DNA of 64,000 nt from Dyadobacter sp. MSC1_007. GTDB taxonomy: Bacteria; Bacteroidota; Bacteroidia; Cytophagales; Spirosomataceae. Location of the stretch: positions 62,001-126,000 of the forward strand of contig NZ_JAMOZL010000002.1 of NCBI RefSeq assembly GCF_023667495.1, in the 5' to 3' direction. Made by a program: the position numbers and the translations under genes. How positions within the stretch are numbered: position 1 is the first letter of the stretch; every line of letters begins with the position of its first letter. Positions 1 through 9,600 of the stretch are shown here, one piece after another. The notes below the pieces were generated by a model. That model did no database searches and was not told where the DNA came from. It saw only the letters and a list, made by a program, of their open reading frames with translations.

Positions 1-1176
1 TTTGAATGCCTGCGCCGTGCTCAGATTGATGAAATTGAAACAGGCAATCAGCAAAACGAGCAGGCCGATCAATGAGAGCGTTTTTAACAGGCTCACATTG
101 GCAGTCCTTCCGCCGAGGTTACCTGCATAATGAATGTTCGACAGATGGCTGAGCTTGAAACGATTTTGTGAAGCATCCTCTTTGTCCATATACTTCTGCA
201 CAACCGCCGAGAACCGGCCAGTCAGCTGCTCTGGGTGAATGCCTTTTTTGAGCAAAACAAAAACCTGGAAATTGTCACTCCAACCATTCCAGCGATTCTG
301 GTCGTAATCCGGATTGACGTTTTTCAATGTCGGGAACGACACGAGCATATCGAATGGGAAGCTGGTTGTCGAAGGATAGTCTTCCACGACGCCGGCCACG
401 GTCAGGTCATGCTTGCTGTCGAGGCGGACCGTTTTGCCAACCACGTCGGTATTGCCAAAATACTTGACCGCATACTTGCGGGTAAGCACGATTGCGTTGG
501 GTTGTGACAATGCATTCGCCGGATTACCGGAAAGCCATTGATAGTCAAACGTTGCAAAAAGGTTGTTGTCTGCAAAAACGTAAGACTCGCGGAAACGCTT
601 GTCCGCAACAGCCATGGTGCTGCCATTGATCTTTAAAAGTGGCGCTACTTTTTCGACTTCGGGCACATCGGTGCGCAATGCGTTCGCCATGCCTGTGAAC
701 GTGCCGGGGTAGGTGTGGTTTTCTTTGATATTTTCTGTTTCGACACGGTAAATCTGGTCGATGCGCGACTGGTTCAGGTCATAGCCCGTTTCGTGGCGCA
801 CAACCAGAAAAATCAGAATGGCGCAGGACATCCCTACGGCGAGCCCAAATACATTGATAAACGAATAGCTTTTGCTTTTGAAAAAGCTTCTGAAGGCGAT
901 GGTGAAATGGTTTCTGATCATAGCCGGAGTTAAAGAATGGTATTTAGGGTAATCGTTTGATTGTATGCGCTTTGAAAAAGGCCTGGTTAGTCTTAACATA
1001 TTCCAGATATAACGCCGGTCCGCCTGTGCACGACTGCTTGTTTCAAGCCAGTAAGCATGTAATTCAAGCAGGTCGCCTTCTATTTCTTCCACCTCCGGGG
1101 GATCGGCAAAAAGCCGCAGCAATCTGCCTGGCCATTTGGGTGGCTGTGAATCAGAGGTATCGCTTTGCTGTTTCAT
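1..1176 (-). CDS. FtsX-like ABC transporter permease with N-terminal prefix domain (3' part missing)
   Basis: Membrane permease of the MacB/FtsX family. The gene runs off the left edge, so only the first 392 codons are present. Reading the minus strand from the ATG at 1174-1176 gives a soluble prefix of about 85 residues (MKQQSDTSDS..., with PPEVEEIEGDLLELH). After it comes MIRNHFTIAFRSFFKSKSYS and the first membrane segment (INVFGLAVGMSCAILIF). A periplasmic MacB_PCD-type region follows, and the window stops inside the FtsX motif FNFINLSTAQAFK. The internal ATG at 919-921 is a less likely start, because the prefix is in frame and begins 1 bp after the PadR stop codon. Prefix-type permeases coupled to PadR genes are a recurring arrangement in Cytophagales. 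No ATPase partner is visible. Confidence 0.93.
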   Translation of the reverse strand, partial: MKQQSDTSDSQPPKWPGRLLRLFADPPEVEEIEGDLLELHAYWLETSSRAQADRRYIWNMLRLTRPFSKRIQSNDYPKYHSLTPAMIRNHFTIAFRSFFKSKSYSFINVFGLAVGMSCAILIFLVVRHETGYDLNQSRIDQIYRVETENIKENHTYPGTFTGMANALRTDVPEVEKVAPLLKINGSTMAVADKRFRESYVFADNNLFATFDYQWLSGNPANALSQPNAIVLTRKYAVKYFGNTDVVGKTVRLDSKHDLTVAGVVEDYPSTTSFPFDMLVSFPTLKNVNPDYDQNRWNGWSDNFQVFVLLKKGIHPEQLTGRFSAVVQKYMDKEDASQNRFKLSHLSNIHYAGNLGGRTANVSLLKTLSLIGLLVLLIACFNFINLSTAQAFK

Positions 1177-1177
1177 T

Positions 1178-1516
1178 TCAGCTTCCCATCAATTGCAGGG
1201 TGGTAGGGGACAACGCATTCCACAGGTCTTCACGCACTTGCTTTACCTCACGCAATGCCTTCCGTCCGAATGCGGTGACGATAAAAAAGCGTTTGCGGCG
1301 CCCACCCCGCTCGGCCGTCGCGCCGCCCATGCGCGAGGAGAGGTAGCCCTTTTCTTCCAGGCGCTGAAGGGTGGTATGCACCGTGCTGAAACCGACAGTC
1401 CTGCCGGTTTTCTTTTCGAGTTCCTGGGTTACCGACACGCCGTAAGCCTCCTCTTCAAGCACAGCAACGGTGAGTAGGACCAGTTCCTCAAACTCTCCTA
1501 AAAACGTTCGTTTCAT
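1178..1516 (-). CDS. PadR family transcriptional regulator
   Basis: Winged-helix DNA-binding regulator of 112 residues, the usual PadR length. The N-terminal helix LGEFEELVLLTVAVLEEEAY leads into the winged helix (YGVSVTQELEKKTGRTVGFS, TTLQRLEEKGYL) and the basic wing GGRRKRFF. The C-terminal helix is the PadR dimerisation arm. Its TGA is followed after one base by the ATG of the permease, so the two are almost certainly cotranscribed and translationally coupled. By analogy with other PadR-permease pairs it probably represses its own operon until an envelope or drug signal releases it. The ligand cannot be read from the sequence. Confidence 0.95.
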   Translation of the reverse strand: MKRTFLGEFEELVLLTVAVLEEEAYGVSVTQELEKKTGRTVGFSTVHTTLQRLEEKGYLSSRMGGATAERGGRRKRFFIVTAFGRKALREVKQVREDLWNALSPTTLQLMGS

Positions 1517-1625
1517 GGTATAAGCTATTTCCTATGATAATGCCGATCAAATGCTATGCCAGTTTTAGAAAAGCCCGATTGAAGCGGACCTGTTTATATT
1601 TTTGAAAAATACCACGTATAAAAAA

Positions 1626-1661
1626 TGTCCGCTTTCGAACGCTGGCGTACCAAAACGGACA
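1626..1661. promoter_or_regulatory. Palindromic operator/enhancer upstream of FtsX permease
   Basis: A 36-bp near-perfect palindrome with outer arms TGTCCG and CGGACA. The half-sites are GTCCGCTTTCGAACG (1627-1641) and CGTACCAAAACGGAC (1646-1660), separated by 4 bp. It lies about 130 bp before the permease start and about 42 bp before a TGGCAC promoter-like element. A sequence of the same design precedes the permease at 51.6-54.0 kb, and a looser version precedes the one at 42.7-45.1 kb. This suggests a dimeric activator or repressor site. Confidence 0.6.
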
Positions 1662-1702
1662 TGGGAGTTACCAAAATATGCCTTTTTCGTTCAATCAGAA
1701 AA

Positions 1703-1717
1703 TGGCACTATATTTAA
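1703..1717 (+). promoter_or_regulatory. Sigma-54-like -24/-12 promoter element
   Basis: TGGCAC, then 5 bp, then TTAA. The -24 half fits the sigma-54 consensus TGGCAC-N5-TTGC well; the -12 half is only partly conserved. It lies 73 bp before the permease ATG at 1790 and downstream of the palindrome at 1626-1661, the usual arrangement for an enhancer-dependent promoter. Two other permease genes in the window have a TGGCA-N6-TT element in the same relative place, which raises confidence above that of a lone match. Confidence 0.4.
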
Positions 1718-1789
1718 GAGTATCTTAAACGCGAACGCACCAGCTTGTCCTTCGTCCAATTATCCTTCATCACAATCTGTCAACCCAGT

Positions 1790-4210
1790 ATGATCAAAAA
1801 CTACTTCAAAATAGCGTTTCGGGGCTTTCAAAAAAATAAGGGTTACACACTGATTAACATATCCGGATTGGCATTGGGCATGGCGGTGGCAATTTTGATT
1901 GCTTTATGGGTATGGGACGAATGGAATTATAATAAAGGAAGTGAAAACCACTTGCACGTAGGCCGTGTAATGTCACATACTTTTCAAAATGGGAATACAG
2001 TCAGTTCCGCCAATATGCCATTTCCATTGGCTGCCGAGCTCAGGGAAAACTTTCCGGCCGATTTTGAAAGTGTTGCCGTATCATGGGACACGGAGGATTA
2101 CACCCTGGTCGTCGGCGACAGCAAATTCAGGAAAAGAGGCCGGTTCATAGAACCTGATGGCGCTAAAATACTATCGGCTCAAATGATCGAAGGAAGCATT
2201 GCAGCGCTAGGCAATCCTTCCAATATTTTGCTGTCAGAATCTGCTGCTGTTTCCATTTTTGGTACAAATCAGCCTATGGGCCAAACATTGATAATCGACG
2301 GCGAATTGAAAGGGATTGTAGCAGGAGTTTACAGCGATTTTCCGCAAAATTCAGATTATTATAACCTGTCATTTCTCGCCCCGTGGAAGCTTTTCGTCTC
2401 TGCCAAAAGGCGGCAATGGGTCAACGAAGTAAAAAACAACTGGGAGGTAAATACCTTTGAAATACTGGTACAAACAAGGAGAAATAGCAGTTTAGTAGCG
2501 GCATCAGAGAAAATAAAGAATGTGCTGGGCAAACACGTGAAGGGTGACCGCAAATTAGCGGGTTCAATGCCTTCGATTTCTCTGCATCCAATGAGCAAAT
2601 GGCATTTGTATTCTTCCTGGGAAAATGGAGTGAATGCAGGCGGGCAAATCTATTACCTGAAATTGTTCACAGCAATCGCTGTTTTTATCCTGTTGCTGGC
2701 TTGTATCAATTTTATGAATCTGAGTACCGCGCGATCAGAGCAGCGAGCGAGGGAAGTGGGTGTCCGAAAAGCCGTCGGATCGAAGCGCTTACAGCTTGTT
2801 GTTCAATTCATTTTCGAATCTTTCGTCGTTGTAACCGTTTCATTTTTAGCGGCAATTATCCTTGTTCAATTAGCCTTACCGCAATTCAATGCAATCACAG
2901 AAAAGAAAATAGCATTCATTGAGAAGAATGGCCTTGGGCATGATCCTTACTTTTTGCTGATCGGCGCATTATTTTGTTTGCTGGTAAGCATGATCGCTGG
3001 CGGATATCCGGCGCTTTACCTATCTTCTTTTAAACCTGTTAATATATTGAAACAAGGGCCGGCCGGTGTTGGGCGCCTTGCTTCTGCACCAAGAAAAGTT
3101 CTTGTCGTTTTCCAATTTACGCTCTCGATTTCACTGATCATCTGCACTGTCTGCATATTCCGGCAGATCGATTTTGGACAAAAAAAATATGCTGGTTATG
3201 ACAAGAGCCGACTGCTGAATGTAAAAATCCCGCCAGGGAGTTCTCGTTTGGAGGCATTAAAGAATGATTTGCTGCAATCCGGGGCTGTTGCGTCGGTGGC
3301 ACAATCGTCCGGCCCTGTTACGGATGTACTTTCCAACGCGCGCGGTTTTTCATGGCAAGGTAAATCGGCGGGCGATCAGGACGAGTTTGCCGTTATCGCG
3401 GCGTCACACAGCTATGGAAAGACGGTGGGCTGGCAGGTTACGGAAGGACGGGATTTTTCCAAAGAGTTCATTTCCGATTCTGCTGCGATTATTATCAATC
3501 AATCAGCAGTCAAGTACATGGGACTTGTTAATCCCGTCGGCAAAACGATCAGGTGGAAGGATGGCACTTTTAACGATTCAGAATATCACATCGTAGGTGT
3601 CGTCCAGGATATGATCATGCAATCACCGTATGAACCGGTGAAGCAGACGATTTATTTTATGACTTATGCGCCTAACTATCTATATATCAAACTCAACGAA
3701 AGCGTCGGAACGGTTGATGCTCTTGGAAAGATACGTCCGCTATTTGATAAGCATTTACCGGGCAATCTGTTTGATTTTCAGTTTGCAGACGACCAGTATA
3801 GCTCGAAATTTAAAATGGAAAGCAAGATTGGTAAGTTAACATTGTTGTTTGCCTCAATTGCCATATTCATATCATGTCTCGGGCTCTTCGGCTTGGCCGC
3901 TTTTACCGCAGAGCAGAGGCGCAGCGAGATCGGCATACGAAAAGTTCTGGGAGCATCTATCGCAAATGTCTGGAAACTTATTGCCAAAGACTTTGTATAC
4001 TTGACCGTAGTTGCCATTTTCGTTGCAACGCCATTAAGCTACTATTTCGTGGCGCAAATGTTGGAGAAATACCATTATCGTGCAACGATGCCATGGTGGA
4101 TATTTGCCGGGGCCGGATTAGTTGCACTTACACTCACAATATTGACTGTCAGTTATCAGGCCATAAAAGCGGCATTAACGGACCCGGTAAATGCACTTCG
4201 TTCCGACTAG
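1790..4210 (+). CDS. FtsX-like ABC transporter permease
   Basis: Orphan MacB/FtsX-type permease of 806 residues in the inner membrane. It begins MIKNYFKIAFRGFQKNKGYT with a first membrane helix at about 20-45 (LALGMAVAILIALWVW). A periplasmic MacB_PCD region follows to about 280, then a first FtsX three-helix unit from about 290 (ACINFMNLSTARS, REVGVRKAVGSKR), a second periplasmic region, and a second FtsX unit from about 680 (SCLGLFGLAAFTAEQRRSEI, IRKVLGAS). The tandem duplicated layout is typical of Bacteroidota permeases. An in-frame ATG at 1745 was rejected as start because the family begins at MIKNYFK. The protein lacks the PadR-linked prefix of its neighbour and has its own palindrome and promoter upstream. 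No ATPase gene adjoins it. Confidence 0.95.
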   Translation: MIKNYFKIAFRGFQKNKGYTLINISGLALGMAVAILIALWVWDEWNYNKGSENHLHVGRVMSHTFQNGNTVSSANMPFPLAAELRENFPADFESVAVSWDTEDYTLVVGDSKFRKRGRFIEPDGAKILSAQMIEGSIAALGNPSNILLSESAAVSIFGTNQPMGQTLIIDGELKGIVAGVYSDFPQNSDYYNLSFLAPWKLFVSAKRRQWVNEVKNNWEVNTFEILVQTRRNSSLVAASEKIKNVLGKHVKGDRKLAGSMPSISLHPMSKWHLYSSWENGVNAGGQIYYLKLFTAIAVFILLLACINFMNLSTARSEQRAREVGVRKAVGSKRLQLVVQFIFESFVVVTVSFLAAIILVQLALPQFNAITEKKIAFIEKNGLGHDPYFLLIGALFCLLVSMIAGGYPALYLSSFKPVNILKQGPAGVGRLASAPRKVLVVFQFTLSISLIICTVCIFRQIDFGQKKYAGYDKSRLLNVKIPPGSSRLEALKNDLLQSGAVASVAQSSGPVTDVLSNARGFSWQGKSAGDQDEFAVIAASHSYGKTVGWQVTEGRDFSKEFISDSAAIIINQSAVKYMGLVNPVGKTIRWKDGTFNDSEYHIVGVVQDMIMQSPYEPVKQTIYFMTYAPNYLYIKLNESVGTVDALGKIRPLFDKHLPGNLFDFQFADDQYSSKFKMESKIGKLTLLFASIAIFISCLGLFGLAAFTAEQRRSEIGIRKVLGASIANVWKLIAKDFVYLTVVAIFVATPLSYYFVAQMLEKYHYRATMPWWIFAGAGLVALTLTILTVSYQAIKAALTDPVNALRSD

Positions 4211-4239
4211 TGTTTTACCGGGTCCGGCCCCCAAAAAGA

Positions 4240-4638
4240 TTACCGCTTCGGCCCGACCGAATCGTAAATGACTACCTTTTCCCATAGATGAGCGTAGTTG
4301 TTCCTGAAATCGTCGTGGATAGGGTGTTTCTGGTAGGCTTCTTCGTCAGCCGGACTGTCGAAAAAGCATAGCCATGAATACGTGTAGTTGCGGTCTATCA
4401 CTTCGCGGTTTGTCTCTGCCGGTACGCCAATGTGCACCATTTTGATAGTGGGGCATTTGGCGAGTTTGTTTAATCCTTCCATTAATTTGTCCTTGTCGGC
4501 CCCATTGCCCGGATTTTTAAGGTAAAACAAAACATGGTGGACAAATATGTCTTTGGAGGCAAATTCTGCCGACATGCCTGTCACCAACCCGGCTGAAAGG
4601 CTGCTTTTAACGAAATTTCTTCTTGATTGCTGTTTCAT
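4240..4638 (-). CDS. Dabb (stress-responsive alpha/beta barrel) domain protein, exported
   Basis: A 132-residue protein with a twin-arginine-like N-terminus (SRRNFVKSSLSAG), then a Dabb ferredoxin-like domain from about residue 30. The domain starts FVHHVLFYLKNPGN and ends NYAHLWEKVVIYDS, with the typical His-His after the first strand and a W near the end. Dabb proteins form dimeric barrels, and some act on polyketide or sugar-derived substrates; no catalytic role can be assigned here. It follows the DUF1080 gene by 40 bp on the same strand, so the two probably form an operon. It converges with the permease, leaving 29 bp between their stops. Confidence 0.9.
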   Translation of the reverse strand: MKQQSRRNFVKSSLSAGLVTGMSAEFASKDIFVHHVLFYLKNPGNGADKDKLMEGLNKLAKCPTIKMVHIGVPAETNREVIDRNYTYSWLCFFDSPADEEAYQKHPIHDDFRNNYAHLWEKVVIYDSVGPKR

Positions 4639-4678
4639 GAGATTTGTGAATGATTATGGAGATAATATTTGATCGGTT

Positions 4679-5548
4679 TTAAAATAAGTCCGCGTATTCT
4701 TTGGGCATGGCGGCTAATTCCCTGATGAGAATGTCGCGGTAGAACACTTCCGCAGCTTCGCTCTGCAACTGGATTTTACCGCTGATCATCGGGACCTCCT
4801 TTCCGTCAGCTGTAATGTATCGTGAATTGTTAAGCACCATCACCACATGGCCGTTCACGATATGGAGGCTCTTTCCTTCATAGCAAATCAGTTCAAGACT
4901 GGTCCATTCTCCGGCAGGACTTTCGTGGTTTGCGGAGCGCATGCAATAGTAATCGGCCCCGGTTTTGAATGTGCCAAAAGGCTGTTTATGGTCTGCCACC
5001 CGGTTCATAACGCCCTCGGATTGGAAGGAACGGATGTCAATCGCTGAATTTGCCTGGCACCAAAAATCGCCCATATGCCCTTCCATAATCTGAAATTCCT
5101 GCGAAAGCATCCATGAACGCCAGTATTCCGCTCCGGCTTCACCATTGGAGTGATACAATATGCCGGAGTCGCGCAATTTGTCTTTTCTAGGGTCATGTTT
5201 TTTATCGCCCCATTTGACTTGCAGTTTAAGGTGATAATTTTTGTAAGACTTGCGCGTAAACAGGCAGCCATAGGTTTCGCCACTCACGCGTAAGACGGGT
5301 GCGCCGGACTCGTTCAGCACCGAAAATACCTTGTTGTCATCTTTATTGTAACCTATCGGGGCGATGGGGTTTCCAGCGTTGTCTTTTGGTATATTTCCAT
5401 TATATCCTGGTTTATGGTCATAGCTCAGATAATTTTCCCACTGACTAAGGTCTTTGTCCAGCAGAGGCACCCATTCATTTGCTGTTCGCATCGAAAAAAG
5501 TATGTAAATGGAGGATACGGCCATTATCAGGTAAAATGTACGTTTCAT
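4679..5548 (-). CDS. DUF1080 (3-keto-disaccharide hydrolase-like) secreted protein
   Basis: A 289-residue protein with an N-terminal signal segment (MKRTFYLIMAVSSIYILFSM) and one DUF1080 concanavalin-like jelly roll. Typical family stretches are WVPLLDKDLSQWENYL near the start, DSGILYHSNGEAGAEYWRSW in the middle, and GKIQLQSEAAEVFYRDILIR at the end. DUF1080 proteins are abundant in Bacteroidota and are related to 3-keto-glycoside hydrolases, so a periplasmic or surface role in sugar breakdown is likely. It is first in the operon with the Dabb gene and divergent from an AraC regulator with a cupin sensor, its probable controller. Confidence 0.92.
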   Translation of the reverse strand: MKRTFYLIMAVSSIYILFSMRTANEWVPLLDKDLSQWENYLSYDHKPGYNGNIPKDNAGNPIAPIGYNKDDNKVFSVLNESGAPVLRVSGETYGCLFTRKSYKNYHLKLQVKWGDKKHDPRKDKLRDSGILYHSNGEAGAEYWRSWMLSQEFQIMEGHMGDFWCQANSAIDIRSFQSEGVMNRVADHKQPFGTFKTGADYYCMRSANHESPAGEWTSLELICYEGKSLHIVNGHVVMVLNNSRYITADGKEVPMISGKIQLQSEAAEVFYRDILIRELAAMPKEYADLF

Positions 5549-5589
5549 ATAGATGTTTGTGTTTGCCGATTAGTTTAGTTTAACAAAGG

Positions 5590-5597
5590 CAAATTTA
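5590..5597 (-). promoter_or_regulatory. Bacteroidota -7 promoter element for the DUF1080 operon
   Basis: Reading the minus strand gives TAAATTTG, an exact match to the Bacteroidota TAnnTTTG box, about 40 bp before the DUF1080 start codon. A clear -33 TTTG at standard spacing was not identified, so transcription may depend on the divergent AraC regulator. Confidence 0.4.
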
Positions 5598-5668
5598 GAA
5601 ACCACAAACCCGGTGCTATGGTAAAAATCCATTGATAATTGGTAGGTTTATAGCAATTCCGGAATGTT

Positions 5669-6505
5669 ATGAAACGATACATACTGCACGCCCCTTTCAG
5701 CATTTACCATTTTGAAGCCCAGACCTGGGTACACTCGGTCCATAAGCATACCTATTTTGAGATTATTTTTATACTGAAAGGAAACGGCATTCATCGTATC
5801 AATGGCAATGCGTTTGACTACTTCGAAGGCGACGTATTTCTGTTAGGGCCAGAGGATTACCATCATTTTGAGATAGGGGAAGTGACGGAGTTCAGCTTCG
5901 TGCGCTTCAATGAATCGATCCATAAGGAATTGCCCGGGGACAAGGACCATCCGTGGCAGCCCATTATCAGGACTTTGCTCAATACCTCTTCACAAAGCAG
6001 GGGGACGATCGTGACGGATAAGCAGGAGAAGCAAAAACTGCATCATTTGCTTACTGTCCTGGAAGCGGAATCTGCGAATGACCAGTCTCAATACTTTGAA
6101 GTAATCCGTGATAGCGTGATGCGGAGCATGCTCATCATCCTGGCCCGGAACCTGTTCAGTCAAACGCAAAGCAGGCCCGTTTTGAAGGATTCGATAGAGG
6201 CGATCCTGATGTACATCCGGCAGCATATTTACCGGCCCGAAGACGTAACCATTGAAAATCTGGCCGAGACCTTTCATTATTCCCCGGCCTATATCAGCAT
6301 CTTTTTTAAAAAACATACCGGCGAATCTATAAAACAGTATATCATCAAACACAAAATCAAACTGATAGAAGCCAGGTTACTTTATAGTCAGCTGACGCTG
6401 AGTGAGATCGCCGACGAGTTTGGCTACACGGACGAAAGTCATCTTTGTAAACAGTTCAGGAAGTATACAGGTACCACGCCCATGTCATTTCGAATGAGAG
6501 TCTGA
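5669..6505 (+). CDS. AraC family transcriptional regulator with cupin sensor domain
   Basis: A 278-residue activator. Residues about 1-130 form a cupin-type ligand pocket (VHSVHKHTYFEIIFILKGNG, then EGDVFLLGPEDYHHFEIG with metal/sugar-pocket-like histidines). Residues about 175-278 are the two-helix-turn-helix AraC domain (IENLAETFHYSPAYISIFFK and LSEIADEFGYTDESHLCKQF, ending GTTPMSFR). It is divergent from the DUF1080-Dabb operon across a 120-bp region containing a TAAATTTG promoter box, so control of that sugar-related operon is the simplest reading. The effector is unknown. Confidence 0.93.
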   Translation: MKRYILHAPFSIYHFEAQTWVHSVHKHTYFEIIFILKGNGIHRINGNAFDYFEGDVFLLGPEDYHHFEIGEVTEFSFVRFNESIHKELPGDKDHPWQPIIRTLLNTSSQSRGTIVTDKQEKQKLHHLLTVLEAESANDQSQYFEVIRDSVMRSMLIILARNLFSQTQSRPVLKDSIEAILMYIRQHIYRPEDVTIENLAETFHYSPAYISIFFKKHTGESIKQYIIKHKIKLIEARLLYSQLTLSEIADEFGYTDESHLCKQFRKYTGTTPMSFRMRV

Positions 6506-6534
6506 GAAAATTGGTGGCCATTCATTGCACCTGT

Positions 6535-6595
6535 TACCGGAAAGCGATATTTTTATGCCTTTAACTAGCTATAAATCAGCTTTCTGATTCCGGTA
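6535..6595. promoter_or_regulatory. Inverted repeat in the promoter region of the hybrid regulator
   Basis: TACCGGAA at 6535-6542 is exactly mirrored by TTCCGGTA at 6588-6595, with AAAGC/GCTTT nested inside (6541-6545, 6579-6583). It fills the 115-bp gap before the hybrid two-component gene. It could be an operator with looped half-sites or a weak mRNA stem; the evidence is the symmetry alone. Confidence 0.3.
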
Positions 6596-6620
6596 TGCCA
6601 AGATTCTACTACTCAAACTG

Positions 6621-9600
6621 ATGAAAGAAGTTTTTCTCCTTTTCGCGCTCGCCTTGGGATTGGACGTTGTGGCGCAAAAACCGGAATCACCGCTCGGCCG
6701 GATCTGGCAGCAGAGTCTTCCTTTCATCACCAATTATTCCACAGACGAATATAAAGCGGCTTTTCAGAACTGGGCGTTGGTCCAGGGTAATAATGGCGTT
6801 ATGTATGCGGCCAATAATTCGGGTGTGCTCGAATATGACGGGATGTCGTGGCAACTCATTCAAACCACAGAGGGTAACCCGGTGAGGTCTTTGGCCAAGG
6901 ATTTGAAGGGGCGCATTTATGTGGGCGGATCGGGAGAGGTGGGCTACCTGGCTGCAAATGGGCAGAATAAGATGGTTTTCCATTCCCTGAAAAACAAGAT
7001 TAACCGCGCCGACTGGAACTTCGGGAATGTCTGGTTTACATTTGCCGACAAAAGCGCTGTTTATTTCGTTTGCGATCTCCACATTCTCGAACTGGTCAAC
7101 GGGAAATTCAAAGTCTGGAAAAGCGATGTCGGGACGCTTGGTTTCGCATGGCTGATCAATGGGACATTGTACGTGAGCACGGGCGAAAAAGGTTTGTTGA
7201 AGAAAGAAAAGGACGCGCTGAAACTGGTTGCCGGAGGTGAAGCATTCAAAGGAATGGGGCTTACGGGCTTGCTGCCTTACGAAGGGGATAAATTGCTGGC
7301 GGTTGGGCTTAGTAAGGAGTTCTTTATTTATGATGGCTCCAAGCTTGAACCGTTTATGAAGGACGGACAACGGGTCCGGATCAGGGATGCGGTTTACCAC
7401 GGTTTGCGGCTGAGCAATGGCGATTATGCGCTTGCCACCACAGGCTCCGGGCTTTACCTGATGGCGCGGAACGGGACAATAAGGAATAATATCTGCCGCA
7501 AGGAAGGGTTGTCGAGCGATGCGGTTTATTCAGTTTTTGAAGATGCAGAAAAGGATCTGTGGCTGGCAACGGACAACGGGATCAGCCGTCTTGAAATTAA
7601 TTCACCGCTCCGGGTATTGAACGAAAATCATGGCCTGGATGAAAATCCGATGGATATTGAGGTCTTCAATAACAAGTTGTTCACCACAAACAGCAAGGGG
7701 CTTTTTGAATTGAATAGCCTGCCTTCGCAAGGGGTATATAAACCTTATTTCAAGAAGATTGAGGGCATCGACAATCTTACAATGCATTGCCATACTTATG
7801 GTGATGAGTTGCTTGTGTCCAACTACGACGGTGTTTTTGTGCTGGATCAAAATGGCAGAAGATCACAAATCGCGAAGGAGAATGTAGTCCGCGTGGAGGA
7901 ATCGCGGCCGGCTGAAATGCCCCGGCATTTGCTGGCAGGACTGGAAGGGAACGGGCTTACGGAGTTGCTTTTTGTCGACGGAAAATGGGTGCAGGGCGGC
8001 AGGCGCGATGATATGAAGTTTTATTCAGAAAGCTTCGCACGTGCCGCGGACGGGACGATTTTTATCAATAGCAGGCGAAACGGGATCTATGAAATAGCCT
8101 GGCAGACGCCAGGACCAGCTCATACGCTTCGCCACGAGTTCAAACTGATCCACCACGGACCTGAAAACGGGCTGTCGTCTAATAAAATCCGCTGGCTCGA
8201 AAGGGTGGGGAACACCGTTTACGCTTCTACCGATGAGGCGATGCACCGTTTCAACCCTGTTAAACGTGTTTTTGAAGTCGATACACTGCTTACTGCCGGG
8301 GTGGCATCTTACAAAGGCGGGTGGATCAATGAGATCATCGCGGGCCGGGACGGTACGATGTGGTTTACACTTTACCACAATTACCAGAGCCACTTTTTTG
8401 AGTACCGGAACAATCGCTTGCAAAGATTATCGATGTCGGGAAGACTTTCGGACGCCCTTATTTCCAAAGTGCATGATAACGGCGACGGTTTTATGTTTTT
8501 CGGGTCAAATAAATGGATTGTTCTTTTTGATAAAAACCTAAAAACTGGTGCTGTAAAGCCGTTTAAAACCCTGATCCGGCGTATTGCAATCAACAAGGAT
8601 TCGCTGATCAGTTTCAGGGATGCACAATCTCCGCCTGAAATCGATTATGGCCATAAAGGCTTGCGGTTTCAGTTTGCATTGCCGAGCTACGACCTTTCCA
8701 CTAAAAATCAATTCCAGTATCTTCTCGAAGGCTTTCACGACCAATGGTCGGCATGGTCGGGCGAGTCATTTGTGGATTTTACCAATTTGCCGGAAGGGCA
8801 TTATGTATTCCGCGTGCGTGGGAGGGACGTATATGGACAAGCGGGTGGCGAAGACCGGCTTGCATTTACTATTCTACCGCCATGGTACCGCACCTGGTGG
8901 GCACTCGCCTTTTATGCGCTGCTGCTCGGCGGACTGGCGGTGATGGTGGTCCGGTTCAGGGAAAGAAAACTGCAAATGGAAAAGCTGGTCCTGGAAAATA
9001 CAGTGCGCGAACGAACAGAGAAAATCACGCTTCAAACCGAAGAACTGAAAGAAATGGACCGGATGAAATCGCGGTTTTTTGCCAACATCTCACACGAGTT
9101 CCGGACGCCGCTGACACTGATATTGGCACCTCTTGAAGAAGAATTAAACAAAAAACCTCCTGCCGAACAGGGTAAGCTGCTCATTATGAAGCGCTATGCC
9201 AACCGGCTATTAGAGTTGGTGAACCAGCTGCTGAATCTGTCAAAACTGGAAGCCGGCAAAATGGAGTTGCAGGTGCAAAAAGGCGATCTGCGCCAATTTT
9301 TAAGCATTCTGTCATCCTCTTTTGACTCGCTTGCACAGCATAAGGGCATTGTTTTTGAAAAGATAATGGAGATTCCGGAAGGTGTTTTCTGGTTTGATCC
9401 GGATAAGCTTGAAAAGGTCATTATCAATCTGCTTTCAAATGCATTCAAATTCACACCTTCGGCTGGCTCAGTTAAGTTTGCTGCTCATGTAAAAGAACAG
9501 GCAGGTCAGCAGATCCTCCACATTTCGGTGATTGACACCGGCAAAGGCATTGCGCCGGAAGAGCAGAAGCAGGTATTCGAATCTTTTTACCAGTCGAGGC

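Noticed and set aside
6687..7400. 237-codon open frame on the minus strand inside the hybrid regulator gene
   Set aside because: Overlaps the propeller-coding region of a clear 1346-residue protein, and the translation has no family features.
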